Shown here in pieces: positions 13,697 to 20,296 of a DNA stretch of 20,296 bases; the stretch's first letter is position 1, and every line of letters starts with the position of its first letter. Source of the stretch: Candidatus Delongbacteria bacterium (lineage in GTDB: Bacteria > Delongbacteria > UBA4055); the NCBI GenBank assembly GCA_016938535.1, contig JAFGUL010000155.1, forward strand, positions 1 to 20,296, in the 5' to 3' direction. The position numbers were made by a program, and so were the translations under genes. The notes below the pieces were generated by a model. It did not search any database. It was not told where the DNA came from and worked only from the letters and a program-made list of their open reading frames with translations.

Positions 13697-14263
13697 TCAT
13701 ATCAGATATACAAAAAGCTGAAAACATCCTATTATGAACCCGAGCACTCCGCCGAAATAAGTTACATATGCAAGCTGTGTTCTCGTTACGCTCAGGATTA
13801 TCTCTTCAAGCCTTTCAAGTGAAAACTCTCTTACTTTTGTTTTTACCGTCTCCCTGATGTCAAGTTCTTCAAGTACTGCGGGAAGCTCTTTATCCATCAT
13901 TTCAATTACTTTGTCAGATATCATCTTTTTAATATCGGATGTTATGAAGGACGAGAGAATTCCGAACTGACCGTACATATTTTCGAGAGCATCGTATATC
14001 TTTCTTCTTACTGATTCTTTTCTGAATAATTCATGAAGCGAATCGTTCGTCAGAAGGTGATCCCCGACAGTGTTCCCGATTTTCTCGGCAAGCTTATCGT
14101 GCTCTTTGGGTATTACACCCGGAGTAAAAGGAAGCCTGAGCCCGAAGATGATCACAGGGTTGAACGGCCTGAAAAGCATCTTTATTGCAATATAGTTTGT
14201 AAACAGCCCTATCAAAGCTCCTATCAGCGGGGGCAGTATATACTTCAGAATTTCAATATTCAA
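13697..14263 (-). CDS. DUF445 family membrane protein
   Basis: A 188-aa membrane protein of uncharacterised function. The N-terminal segment PPLIGALIGLFTNYIAIKMLFRP (about residues 11-33) is the DUF445 hallmark, followed by LPFTPGVIPKEHDKLAEKIGNTVGDHLL. The middle is helical and charged, and a second hydrophobic segment (YFGGVLGFIIGCFQLFVYL) ends the protein. This is the short two-segment form; Bacillus YheB-type relatives are roughly twice as long. The start is TTG with GAGG 6 nt upstream, overlapping the methyltransferase gene by 11 nt. Confidence 0.85.
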   Translation of the reverse strand: MNIEILKYILPPLIGALIGLFTNYIAIKMLFRPFNPVIIFGLRLPFTPGVIPKEHDKLAEKIGNTVGDHLLTNDSLHELFRKESVRRKIYDALENMYGQFGILSSFITSDIKKMISDKVIEMMDKELPAVLEELDIRETVKTKVREFSLERLEEIILSVTRTQLAYVTYFGGVLGFIIGCFQLFVYLI

Positions 14264-15002
14264 TCAGCACCTCATTTGTTTTTACTGCTACTGCCTGATA
14301 CCTGTCAAGCTTCTTGTTCCGTGTCTGCTTTCTGCTCAGGAACGGAAGCAGTTTTACTAATTTAAATCCGTTTTGTTTTAGAAGCTCTTTTATCTCTGTT
14401 GGTGAATAACCTCTTTCATAATGAGTTTCCTCAAAAGTAACGAACCTTCCGTCCTTTTCCTTTATAAAGAACTTCATCCTGCATTCCAGAATAAGAGTGT
14501 CCATATCGAATTCGGAATCATAGGAAATAAAAAAATCTTCTGTCTCCTCGATCTTAACCCCTTCCCACTCATTTACAAGGCCGTAGATCGAATTAAAATC
14601 GAACAGGAAAAGACCGTCTTCATTTAAAACTTTATTACAGCCTCTGAAAAACGATGACAGGTCTTTCGGTTTTTTAAGGTAATTCACAGTATCGAAGACT
14701 GATATCAGATTATCATATTTTTTGTCCGATCTGAAATTTTTCATATCGCCGACGACAAATTCGCTTCCGGGCAATTTTTTCCTGGAAATATTTACCATTT
14801 CACTGCTGATGTCGAAACCTGACACTTTGTAACCGAGCTGCCTGAAGTAGACAAGCTCCTCGGAAGTACCGCAGCCGGCATCCAGTATATTTGTCCTTTT
14901 TCCTCCTGACGACAAGATAAGATCGTCTAGACAGTCAACGAGCTCCTGATAATCAAAAGGGCTCATTATAAGATCGTAATACTTCGCAATTCTGTCAAAC
15001 AT
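14253..15002 (-). CDS. Class I SAM-dependent methyltransferase
   Basis: A 249-aa cytoplasmic methyltransferase. The AdoMet-binding fold is clear: NILDAGCGTSEELVYF (motif I, about residues 38-53), VSGFDISSEMV (acidic ribose-binding end of strand 2), FVVGDMKNF, YDNLISVFDTVNYL (motif IV region) and LNEDGLFLFDFN. The opening MFDRIAKYYDLIM is common in small-molecule methyltransferases. The C-terminal part (FEETHYERGYSPTEIKELLKQNGFKLV) is the usual substrate-side helix and strand. The substrate is unknown. The ATG overlaps the stop of the phosphatase gene by one base (TAATG), so translation is likely coupled. Confidence 0.85.
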   Translation of the reverse strand: MFDRIAKYYDLIMSPFDYQELVDCLDDLILSSGGKRTNILDAGCGTSEELVYFRQLGYKVSGFDISSEMVNISRKKLPGSEFVVGDMKNFRSDKKYDNLISVFDTVNYLKKPKDLSSFFRGCNKVLNEDGLFLFDFNSIYGLVNEWEGVKIEETEDFFISYDSEFDMDTLILECRMKFFIKEKDGRFVTFEETHYERGYSPTEIKELLKQNGFKLVKLLPFLSRKQTRNKKLDRYQAVAVKTNEVLIEY

Positions 15003-15793
15003 TACTGCTCATCCTTTAAGTGTTTATTTATTATTTTGAACATATCCCCGAAAATGGCCGGTTGCGCGCATATAATGCAGCCGTTGTTTAGAAAATCGCC
15101 ATCTCCCCTAAAGTCACTTATCGCTGCTCCCGCTTCCTTCGCGATTACAACTCCTGCGGCCATATCCCACGGTGACAGCCACCCTTCAAAGAATCCGTCG
15201 AACCTTCCCGCAGCAACATAGGCAAGATCAAGTGCCGCACTTCCCATTCTGCGTATTCCGGAAGATGAAGCGAGTATTTCGGACAGACAGATGAAATATT
15301 TCTCTCTCTTAGAAGGTTTTCTGAACGGCATTCCTGTTGCCATAAGGCACTGTTTTATCTCTTTGCATGATGATATGTTTAATTTACTTCCGTTCAAAAA
15401 AGACCCTCCTCCCTTAAAGGCATGGAACAGTTCATCTGAGTAAGGGTCATATATTACACCTGCCTGAATATCGCCTTCAGTATAAAAACCAATTGAAACG
15501 GCGCTGTGCTTGAGTCCGTGTATAAAATTGGTCGTTCCGTCGAGAGGGTCGATTATCCACAGATCGTTTTTGGGCTCAAAGCTGCCGCCGTCCTCCTCGG
15601 CCAGAAAGTTATGGTCCGGAAATTCCTGCAGGATGATATTTTTTATCATATCCTGACATTTGACGTCTGTTTCTGTTATGTAATCCGAAGGTGATTTTAT
15701 TGTAATTCCGGAAGGCTCGGATGCTCTGATCACTTCTCCTGCTGCGCGTGCCGCCTTAACTGATATCTGAATTATTTTCGAAAGAGCTACCAT
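15002..15793 (-). CDS. suhB: Inositol monophosphatase family protein (SuhB-like)
   Basis: A 263-aa Mg-dependent sugar-phosphate phosphatase. The metal-site motifs are intact: LAEEDGG (Glu66/Glu67), WIIDPLDGTTNFIHGL (Asp82, Asp85) and the C-terminal LSPWDMAAGVVIAKEAGA (Asp210). Length matches SuhB. Family members hydrolyse inositol 1-phosphate and related phosphates, and E. coli SuhB also assists rRNA transcription complexes, so the physiological role is open. The ATG lies within the end of the TPR gene (7-nt overlap, ATGGTAG), the same arrangement as at the HAD/hldA junction. Confidence 0.88.
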   Translation of the reverse strand: MVALSKIIQISVKAARAAGEVIRASEPSGITIKSPSDYITETDVKCQDMIKNIILQEFPDHNFLAEEDGGSFEPKNDLWIIDPLDGTTNFIHGLKHSAVSIGFYTEGDIQAGVIYDPYSDELFHAFKGGGSFLNGSKLNISSCKEIKQCLMATGMPFRKPSKREKYFICLSEILASSSGIRRMGSAALDLAYVAAGRFDGFFEGWLSPWDMAAGVVIAKEAGAAISDFRGDGDFLNNGCIICAQPAIFGDMFKIINKHLKDEQ

Positions 15794-16488
15794 TTTACTT
15801 TTTTCCTGTTCAGATAATGCTGAGCTTCTTTATGTCCCAGCCTTGCAGCTTTCTTTGTGTAGAAAAGATTTTTATCTCTCTGTTTCATTGTTTCATAAAC
15901 GATCCCGATATTGTAATATGCATCTGCGTGATTTTTATCAAGCTCTATCGCTTTCATATAATGATTCAACGCCATTTCCATGAAACCTTTAGCATATAAA
16001 GATGCTCCGATATTGTTATTGATGTCGGCAGAATTCGGGTCAAGTTCAAGAGCTTTCCTGTAATACGCAAGAGCTTCATCGTACTCTTTCAGAACATGAT
16101 ATACACCTCCGAGTCCTTTATATGCCGCCGGCGAACCGGGATTTAGTTCCGCGACCTTCAGATAGGATTCAATTGCATGGTTATAGTAACCTTTTTTACG
16201 GTAGGCTATGGCTTTGTTGAGATAAGCCTCGTGATAATCCTTATTGACGGCAATAGCCTGATTGTAATAAATGATCGCCTTATCATAATCACCCAGCTTC
16301 ACATGGCAGACGCCGAGATTATAATACCCCTCCGCAAATCCGGGATTTTTTTTCACTGATTTCTCAAAATGAGATATAGCCTGAATCACCATACCTTTCT
16401 GATAGGCTTCAATTCCGTCTGCGAAGAAATTATCAGCTTTTACTGCGGCAGCTGACAGCATCAGTATCAAAAATAAATATTTAAGCAT
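15787..16488 (-). CDS. Secreted tetratricopeptide-repeat protein
   Basis: From ATG 16486-16488 this is a 233-aa protein with signal peptide MLKYLFLILMLSAAAVKA and a likely cleavage before DNFFADG. Consecutive TPR units of 34 residues follow, for example AEGYYNLGVCHVKLGDYDKA, HEAYLNKAIAYRKKGYYNHA, PAAYKGLGGVYHVLKEYDEA and ADAYYNIGIVYETMKQRDKN, filling the mature protein. It should act as a periplasmic protein-interaction scaffold. No lipobox is seen. A further ATG at 16507-16509 has no ribosome binding site and would add seven residues before the signal peptide, so I reject it. It overlaps the aminotransferase stop by 8 nt. Confidence 0.85.
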   Translation of the reverse strand: MLKYLFLILMLSAAAVKADNFFADGIEAYQKGMVIQAISHFEKSVKKNPGFAEGYYNLGVCHVKLGDYDKAIIYYNQAIAVNKDYHEAYLNKAIAYRKKGYYNHAIESYLKVAELNPGSPAAYKGLGGVYHVLKEYDEALAYYRKALELDPNSADINNNIGASLYAKGFMEMALNHYMKAIELDKNHADAYYNIGIVYETMKQRDKNLFYTKKAARLGHKEAQHYLNRKKVKW

Positions 16489-18184
16489 TGTCTCTCCGTT
16501 TAATTTCAATACAGTGATAGAAATTTTTCAGTTCCTCGATTTTTCTTTCATACTTCAGAAAATCTTTTTTTGAAGGGTTGCCAAGTTTCTCTGCGGTCTC
16601 CTTCGCGATACTCATATAGTCTTTTCTGAATTTCTCAATATCATCAAGAGATATTTTTTCTGTATCGAAATCGTCGTTCATACTGAATTCTCTGAAACTG
16701 CTTTTATGCCCGATATGCCTCCATTCTGAAGTGACTGGATCAAATCCGTACAATTTAAGGAACCTTTCACCGTATTCTGCTATGAATTCTATTGCATCAA
16801 TTATGTACCTTACGTCATTTTCTGTGAATATCCAGTGAAGGTTTACTCTTACCCATCCAGGTTTTACGCCGGTGATCCCTTCTTTCACGACAATTTCCCT
16901 GTATTTCAAAGACATTTCATTTGAAATATGGAGAAGCCTGTGACCGTAGGGTCCCGCACAAGAACATCCCGCCCTTGACTGGATCCCGAAAAGGTCGCTT
17001 AAAAGCCTTGTTACCAATCTTGGATGAAGGTATTTGTCGAGATGCCTAATATTGAAAGACACTATAGCAATTCTCTTATGAGGATCTTTATTCCCCATTA
17101 TCTCAACTTTACCGCTGTTCCTGAAATGACCGAAAAAAAGTTTCTTATTTCTATCCTCCAGTTTTTCGATCACTTCAGTACTTATACTGCTTTTTAACTC
17201 CATAGCAAAAGCTGTTTTTATTGTCTGAAGAATAGGAGGGGTACCGGCCTTTTCTCTTGTTTCAATGTCCTTGGAATAATCCTGATCGGTAAAACCTACG
17301 AAGTCGACTGTTCCTCCGCCTGCAGTTGTAGGCGGAAGATCCGAACGGTACAGTTCTTTTCTGAAGATGAGCACTCCGGCGCTTCCCGGACCTCCGAGAA
17401 ACTTGTGCGGCGAGAAAAAAACCGCATCAAAATAACTTGTTTCATTTTTTTTCACATTGATATCGGTATAAGGAGCGACTGCTGCAAAATCAAAGAAAAT
17501 ATATGCGCCGTTACTATGAGCTATTTTCGCAAGTTCATATGTATCTGTTATAATACCTGTAATATTTGATCCGGCCGAGAAAGAACAGTATTTCACTTTA
17601 TCTTTGTACTTATCTTTTTTCAGCTCAAGATCAAGCATTTCCTTGTCAATTTCACCTTCATCGTCAAGTTCAATAACCACTATATCCGCGAAAGACTCTC
17701 TCCACATAACTTCATTTGTGTGGTGTTCATAAGGACCTATGAAAACGACCGGCCTGTCGATCTTTATCTTTTCAAGGATGCTGCAGGATTCACAGCCCAG
17801 ACTCTTTATTGAAGAAAACATCCTGTCTTTTGTGTGGGGAGGTATATATATCCCAAGTATCTCCTGAAGCCTCTTCAGAGCGCCTGTCGATCCTGATCCG
17901 ACCGAAATTATCTTGTAATTTTCATCCGAATTTACAAGTTCCTTTATTTTCTTTTCTGCCCCGTGAAGAAGTGTTGTCAGGTATTCACCGGAGTAATCGT
18001 CAGTAGTATGCGTATTTGCGTATGATTTTTCAATATTCTGAAGTTTTTCTTCAATGAATTTCAGGTTCCTTCCTGAAGCAGTGTAGTCGGCATAGAAAAG
18101 GTTCCTTTTCCCGAACGGGGTTTCGAACACTGAATCGATGCCTATTATCTGATCCCTTACAAAATCTGCGCTTATCTTTTTCAT
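16481..18184 (-). CDS. Class V aminotransferase-fold PLP enzyme (cysteine desulfurase-like, long form)
   Basis: A 567-aa PLP enzyme, longer than the roughly 400 aa of SufS or IscS. It shows NLFYADYTASGR near the N-terminus, SVGSGSTGALKRL (cofactor phosphate region), YIFFDFAAVAPY (Asp232, ring nitrogen contact), FFSPHKFLGGPGS (Lys261 Schiff base) and IQSRAGCSCAGPYGH (Cys407 and Cys409 where desulfurases carry the reactive Cys). About 125 residues after HWIFTENDVRYIIDAIEF form a charged extension ending in KNFYHCIEIKRRDNA. Sulfur transfer from cysteine is plausible, but no SufE, IscU or tRNA-thiolation partner is adjacent. It probably opens the gene series running down to 11760. AGGGA lies 8 nt from the ATG. 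I see no convincing promoter in the 82-nt gap before it. Confidence 0.8.
   Translation of the reverse strand: MKKISADFVRDQIIGIDSVFETPFGKRNLFYADYTASGRNLKFIEEKLQNIEKSYANTHTTDDYSGEYLTTLLHGAEKKIKELVNSDENYKIISVGSGSTGALKRLQEILGIYIPPHTKDRMFSSIKSLGCESCSILEKIKIDRPVVFIGPYEHHTNEVMWRESFADIVVIELDDEGEIDKEMLDLELKKDKYKDKVKYCSFSAGSNITGIITDTYELAKIAHSNGAYIFFDFAAVAPYTDINVKKNETSYFDAVFFSPHKFLGGPGSAGVLIFRKELYRSDLPPTTAGGGTVDFVGFTDQDYSKDIETREKAGTPPILQTIKTAFAMELKSSISTEVIEKLEDRNKKLFFGHFRNSGKVEIMGNKDPHKRIAIVSFNIRHLDKYLHPRLVTRLLSDLFGIQSRAGCSCAGPYGHRLLHISNEMSLKYREIVVKEGITGVKPGWVRVNLHWIFTENDVRYIIDAIEFIAEYGERFLKLYGFDPVTSEWRHIGHKSSFREFSMNDDFDTEKISLDDIEKFRKDYMSIAKETAEKLGNPSKKDFLKYERKIEELKNFYHCIEIKRRDNA
16494..16497 (-). promoter_or_regulatory. 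Shine-Dalgarno site deciding the start of the secreted TPR gene
   Basis: GGAG on the minus strand lies 5 nt before ATG 16486-16488. The upstream in-frame ATG at 16507-16509 has nothing comparable. The choice also gives a clean signal peptide start. Confidence 0.6.
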
Positions 18185-18253
18185 AATTATTTATCCCTGC
18201 TTTAGATCCAAGCCATAAATATAAATAATATCAACATCGATTTCTATACAAAA

Positions 18254-18271
18254 AGTAAAAGAATTTTTACT
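18254..18271 (-). terminator. Weak AT-rich hairpin at the end of rlhA
   Basis: A 7-bp inverted repeat, AGTAAAA, loop ATTC, TTTTACT on the minus strand, spans the rlhA stop codon and is followed by a run of U. All but one pair are A-T, so any termination would be inefficient. Confidence 0.3.
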
Positions 18272-20114
18272 GATTATCCGGCACACAGATTTTCATAACA
18301 CATTTCTTACAATCGAATTCAAGGATGTACTTACGGTCATTGAGAACAAGGCAAAGCGACTCGCTCATCTTTGCCGTCCCTCCATATTTTGAGCATGAAC
18401 CGAGATGATGTTTCAGACAATGTCTGGATGTCATAAGGACTTTTATCTGTTTTCTCTCCGATATCTCATAAGCATTTTCAACAATTTCAGCACCGCAAGA
18501 CTTGTAATATTCGCGGGATAATTGATTTGATACATTGTAAGACCGGTCAATTTTAACTGCGGGAGAAACAATTGTTTTTTTACGCTGAAGCCTTGGCCGG
18601 CGAATGTAGTTCTTTAGCCTTACTTCCAATAATGTCTTCAGGATTTCTCTTCTCCATCCGTTTATAACAGATACGGGAATAAAAATATCCTGTCCCGATG
18701 CTATCCCGATTTTGATAACACTGAATATCGTACTCCCTGTTTTGGACATCTGCTTTCTTATATTTTCTTCAGATACCGAAGCATCTTTAGCTTTTGTTCC
18801 TTGGTGCGGAAATTGCAATTCCGCCTTATTTCCGTCCTCATCAGACGCTATAATGGTGAAAATCTCTTCTGATTCCGATATGTCTATTACTGCGCCCACA
18901 CGCCTTTCGGCACCATATAATACAGCCTTCTCGAATGAAGGATTTTCGTTCCTGAAAATATCAGTTCCGATGAATTGAGGCAGTTTTTTGAACGGTGATA
19001 TTTTTTCACCGTCAACAGAATTAATATTTACTCCGTCGACTTCCCCGTTCCTGCCGGTCCAGCAGATACCGTCACCGTTTTTTAGATCGTGCCCACGGTC
19101 AAGGGTGAAATGATTTCTTTCTATATTCCTGACCTTACCTATAAATTCTCCAAGTGAACTCTGACCTTTATCTGATATAACTGATCCTTTCCTACCATAG
19201 TAAAAATATTGTGTAAAACCTCTGTTGAAGGATTTATCGGGGTCCGGACCGTAGCTTAAATTCACTTTGCCTGACGATGCTCTGCAGTATTTTCCATTGC
19301 TCTCTGCAACGATCCTGTCAAGTTCCTGCGAATATTTTGCGGTCACATTGCCGATATAAGGAGCGTCTTTCAGCCTTCCTTCTATCTTGAAAGAAGTCAC
19401 ACCTGCATCGATCATATCATGCAAATGCCCTGACATGGAAAGATCTTTTGTCGAGAGCAGATATTTATTCTCTGCTATCACATTTCCTTTTTCGTCGGTA
19501 AGATCGAAAGTAAGTCTGCAGACCTGCATGCACTCTCCCCTGTTCGAGCTCCTTCCGGAGAGAAACTGCGAGAAATAACACTTTCCCGAGTATGAAACGC
19601 ACAATGCACCGTGAACGAACGCTTCGAGCTCAATATCTGGAACTTCCTTATGTATCTTCCGTATCTCTTCCAGGCTAAGCTCACGGGCCAGGATCACACG
19701 CGAAAAACCGGAATCCCGCAAGAACCTTATGCGCCCGGCATCTTCATTGCCGCATTGGGTCGAAGCAAAGATATCAACGGGCGGAAGGTCGAGCTTCAGT
19801 ATTCCCATATCCTGAATTATAACAGCGTCAGCACCTGATCGATAAGCTTTGTTCAGCGAATCCTGAACTTGATTTTCTTCTCCGTCATAGAATATCGTAT
19901 TTATCGCGACATATACTTTTGCATAGTACTGACGGGCGAATGAACAAAGTTTTCCGATATCGTCCCAGGAATTTCCGGCAGCTTTACGGGCCGAGAAACC
20001 TGGTCCGCCGATATAAACAGCGTCAGCTCCTGACATTACGGCCAGCATACCTGACTGCAAATCTTTAGCAGGCGACAGCAGCTCGAGACGTATTTTATCC
20101 GGTTTTCTCATCAT
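18267..20114 (-). CDS. rlhA: U32 family protein, RlhA-type 23S rRNA hydroxylase
   Basis: A 615-aa protein of the peptidase U32 family, most like E. coli RlhA (YdcP), which hydroxylates a 23S rRNA cytidine with prephenate as cofactor precursor. The TIM-barrel part shows ELLSPAKDLQSGMLAVMSGADAVYIGG and HGALCVSYSGKCYFSQFLSGR, then NRGECMQVCR. Cys172, Cys179, Cys195 and Cys199 have the family spacing for an iron-sulfur cluster. SFKIEGRLKDAPYI follows. The C-terminal half is the extra domain of long U32 proteins, ending with HCLKHHLGSCSKYG and the terminal FDCKKCVMKI. The full length favours RlhA over the shorter TrhP or UbiU/UbiV members. The start is ATGATG at 20109-20114 without a nearby Shine-Dalgarno site. 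No 'peptidase' activity should be assumed from the family name. Confidence 0.83.
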   Translation of the reverse strand: MMRKPDKIRLELLSPAKDLQSGMLAVMSGADAVYIGGPGFSARKAAGNSWDDIGKLCSFARQYYAKVYVAINTIFYDGEENQVQDSLNKAYRSGADAVIIQDMGILKLDLPPVDIFASTQCGNEDAGRIRFLRDSGFSRVILARELSLEEIRKIHKEVPDIELEAFVHGALCVSYSGKCYFSQFLSGRSSNRGECMQVCRLTFDLTDEKGNVIAENKYLLSTKDLSMSGHLHDMIDAGVTSFKIEGRLKDAPYIGNVTAKYSQELDRIVAESNGKYCRASSGKVNLSYGPDPDKSFNRGFTQYFYYGRKGSVISDKGQSSLGEFIGKVRNIERNHFTLDRGHDLKNGDGICWTGRNGEVDGVNINSVDGEKISPFKKLPQFIGTDIFRNENPSFEKAVLYGAERRVGAVIDISESEEIFTIIASDEDGNKAELQFPHQGTKAKDASVSEENIRKQMSKTGSTIFSVIKIGIASGQDIFIPVSVINGWRREILKTLLEVRLKNYIRRPRLQRKKTIVSPAVKIDRSYNVSNQLSREYYKSCGAEIVENAYEISERKQIKVLMTSRHCLKHHLGSCSKYGGTAKMSESLCLVLNDRKYILEFDCKKCVMKICVPDNQ

Positions 20115-20120
20115 GACTGA

Positions 20121-20149
20121 ATTGTAATCCTATAATAAGGAAAAAGCAA
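20121..20149 (-). promoter_or_regulatory. Candidate promoter placing the rlhA transcript start at its ATG
   Basis: Minus strand TTGCTT (20144-20149), 17-bp spacer, TACAAT (20121-20126). The -10 ends 6 nt before the ATG at 20112-20114, so transcription would start at or next to the initiation codon, giving a leaderless mRNA. This agrees with the absence of a Shine-Dalgarno site. The -35 is only a partial match. Confidence 0.35.
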
Positions 20150-20165
20150 TTTCTAAATATAAAGT

Positions 20166-20194
20166 TTGATAAAAACGAATTAATAAAATAAATT
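20166..20194 (+). promoter_or_regulatory. Candidate promoter for the DegT-family gene
   Basis: Plus strand TTGATA (20166-20171), 17-bp spacer, TAAATT (20189-20194), 29 nt before the ATG at 20224. The -35 matches four of six consensus bases (TTGACA) and the -10 four of six. The region is very AT-rich, so chance is a real possibility. Confidence 0.3.
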
Positions 20195-20223
20195 ACAGGA
20201 TAATTTGAAAGACGGGAGTGCCG

Positions 20224-20296
20224 ATGAAAATACCTTTTGTTGATCTTAAAGCTAATTATCTTTCAATAAAAGACGAGATCGATAACGCGATAAGCA
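20224..20296 (+). CDS. DegT/DnrJ/EryC1-family aminotransferase, 5' fragment
   Basis: Only the first 24 codons are present before the window ends. They read MKIPFVDLKANYLSIKDEID and onward, the typical opening of DegT/DnrJ/EryC1/StrS PLP-dependent sugar aminotransferases. Those enzymes add an amino group to nucleotide-linked keto-sugars for LPS, O-antigen or capsule. GGGAG (20214-20218) lies 5 nt before the ATG. It is divergent from rlhA and probably opens a surface-sugar gene group to the right. The catalytic lysine and the specificity are outside the window. Confidence 0.82.
   Translation, partial: MKIPFVDLKANYLSIKDEIDNAIS

Noticed and set aside
18185..18266. Promoter in the gap before the class V aminotransferase
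   Set aside because: TTGATA and several TATATT-like strings occur, but none pair with a 16-18 bp spacer, so I do not list one.
20131..20136. TATAAT on the plus strand as -10 for the DegT gene
   Set aside because: No -35-like hexamer lies 16-18 bp upstream, and that position is inside the rlhA start region. A better-spaced pair lies at 20166-20194.
1..20296. CRISPR arrays, tRNA or rRNA genes, insertion sequences, phage genes
   Set aside because: I saw no regularly spaced direct repeats, no cloverleaf or rRNA-like sequence, and no transposase, integrase or phage protein motif on either strand.

Overview
The window comes from a Gram-negative (diderm) bacterium. It encodes ADP-heptose synthesis enzymes, three lipoproteins with clear lipoboxes, and a phospholipid-type membrane synthase. 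No ribosomal or tRNA gene is present to fix the taxon. Shine-Dalgarno sites of the GGAGG/AGGA type precede many genes, and one promoter has perfect TTGACA and TATAAT hexamers; both argue against Bacteroidota proper. One lipoprotein has an acidic stretch after its lipid-anchored Cys, and a TPR lipoprotein has an aromatic-rich N-terminus. My inference is an uncultured lineage near the FCB group (Fibrobacterota, Cloacimonadota or Delongbacteria type), held loosely. TTG start codons are unusually frequent.

Layout. (1) 15-2690, plus strand: a compact pabA-pabB-pabC operon that makes p-aminobenzoate from chorismate for folate, closed by a hairpin at 2692-2713 that also faces the converging gene. 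(2) 2720-3006, minus strand: a small coiled-coil lipoprotein with its own consensus promoter. (3) 11684 down to 3017, minus strand: a tight gene series of a CDP-alcohol phosphatidyltransferase fused to a putative extracytoplasmic beta-propeller, a PgpC-like HAD phosphatase, hldA and hldC, an Aas-type acyl-ACP synthetase, a TPR lipoprotein, a second lipoprotein with an acidic N-terminus, and a lysine-6-dehydrogenase-like oxidoreductase. (4) 18184 down to 11760, minus strand: a long class V aminotransferase, a secreted TPR protein, an inositol-monophosphatase-family enzyme, a methyltransferase, a DUF445 membrane protein, a membrane-anchored NlpC/P60-like protein with all three catalytic positions replaced, and a GT4 glycosyltransferase. 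(5) 20114-18267, minus strand: a U32-family RlhA-type rRNA hydroxylase. (6) 20224 to the right edge, plus strand: the first 24 codons of a DegT/DnrJ sugar aminotransferase, divergent from rlhA.

The minus-strand blocks are dominated by cell-envelope work: a phospholipid head-group step, activated heptose for LPS, acyl-chain activation, glycosyl transfer and envelope lipoproteins. Most junctions overlap by 1 to 11 nt (ATGA, TTGA, TAATG types), which suggests translational coupling. The points that look most novel are the CDP-alcohol phosphatidyltransferase/propeller fusion and the apparently dead NlpC/P60 protein. I see no CRISPR array, phage, transposon, tRNA or rRNA. The longest stretch without a gene is the 109-nt divergent spacer at 20115-20223, so no gene-free region exceeds 300 bases.
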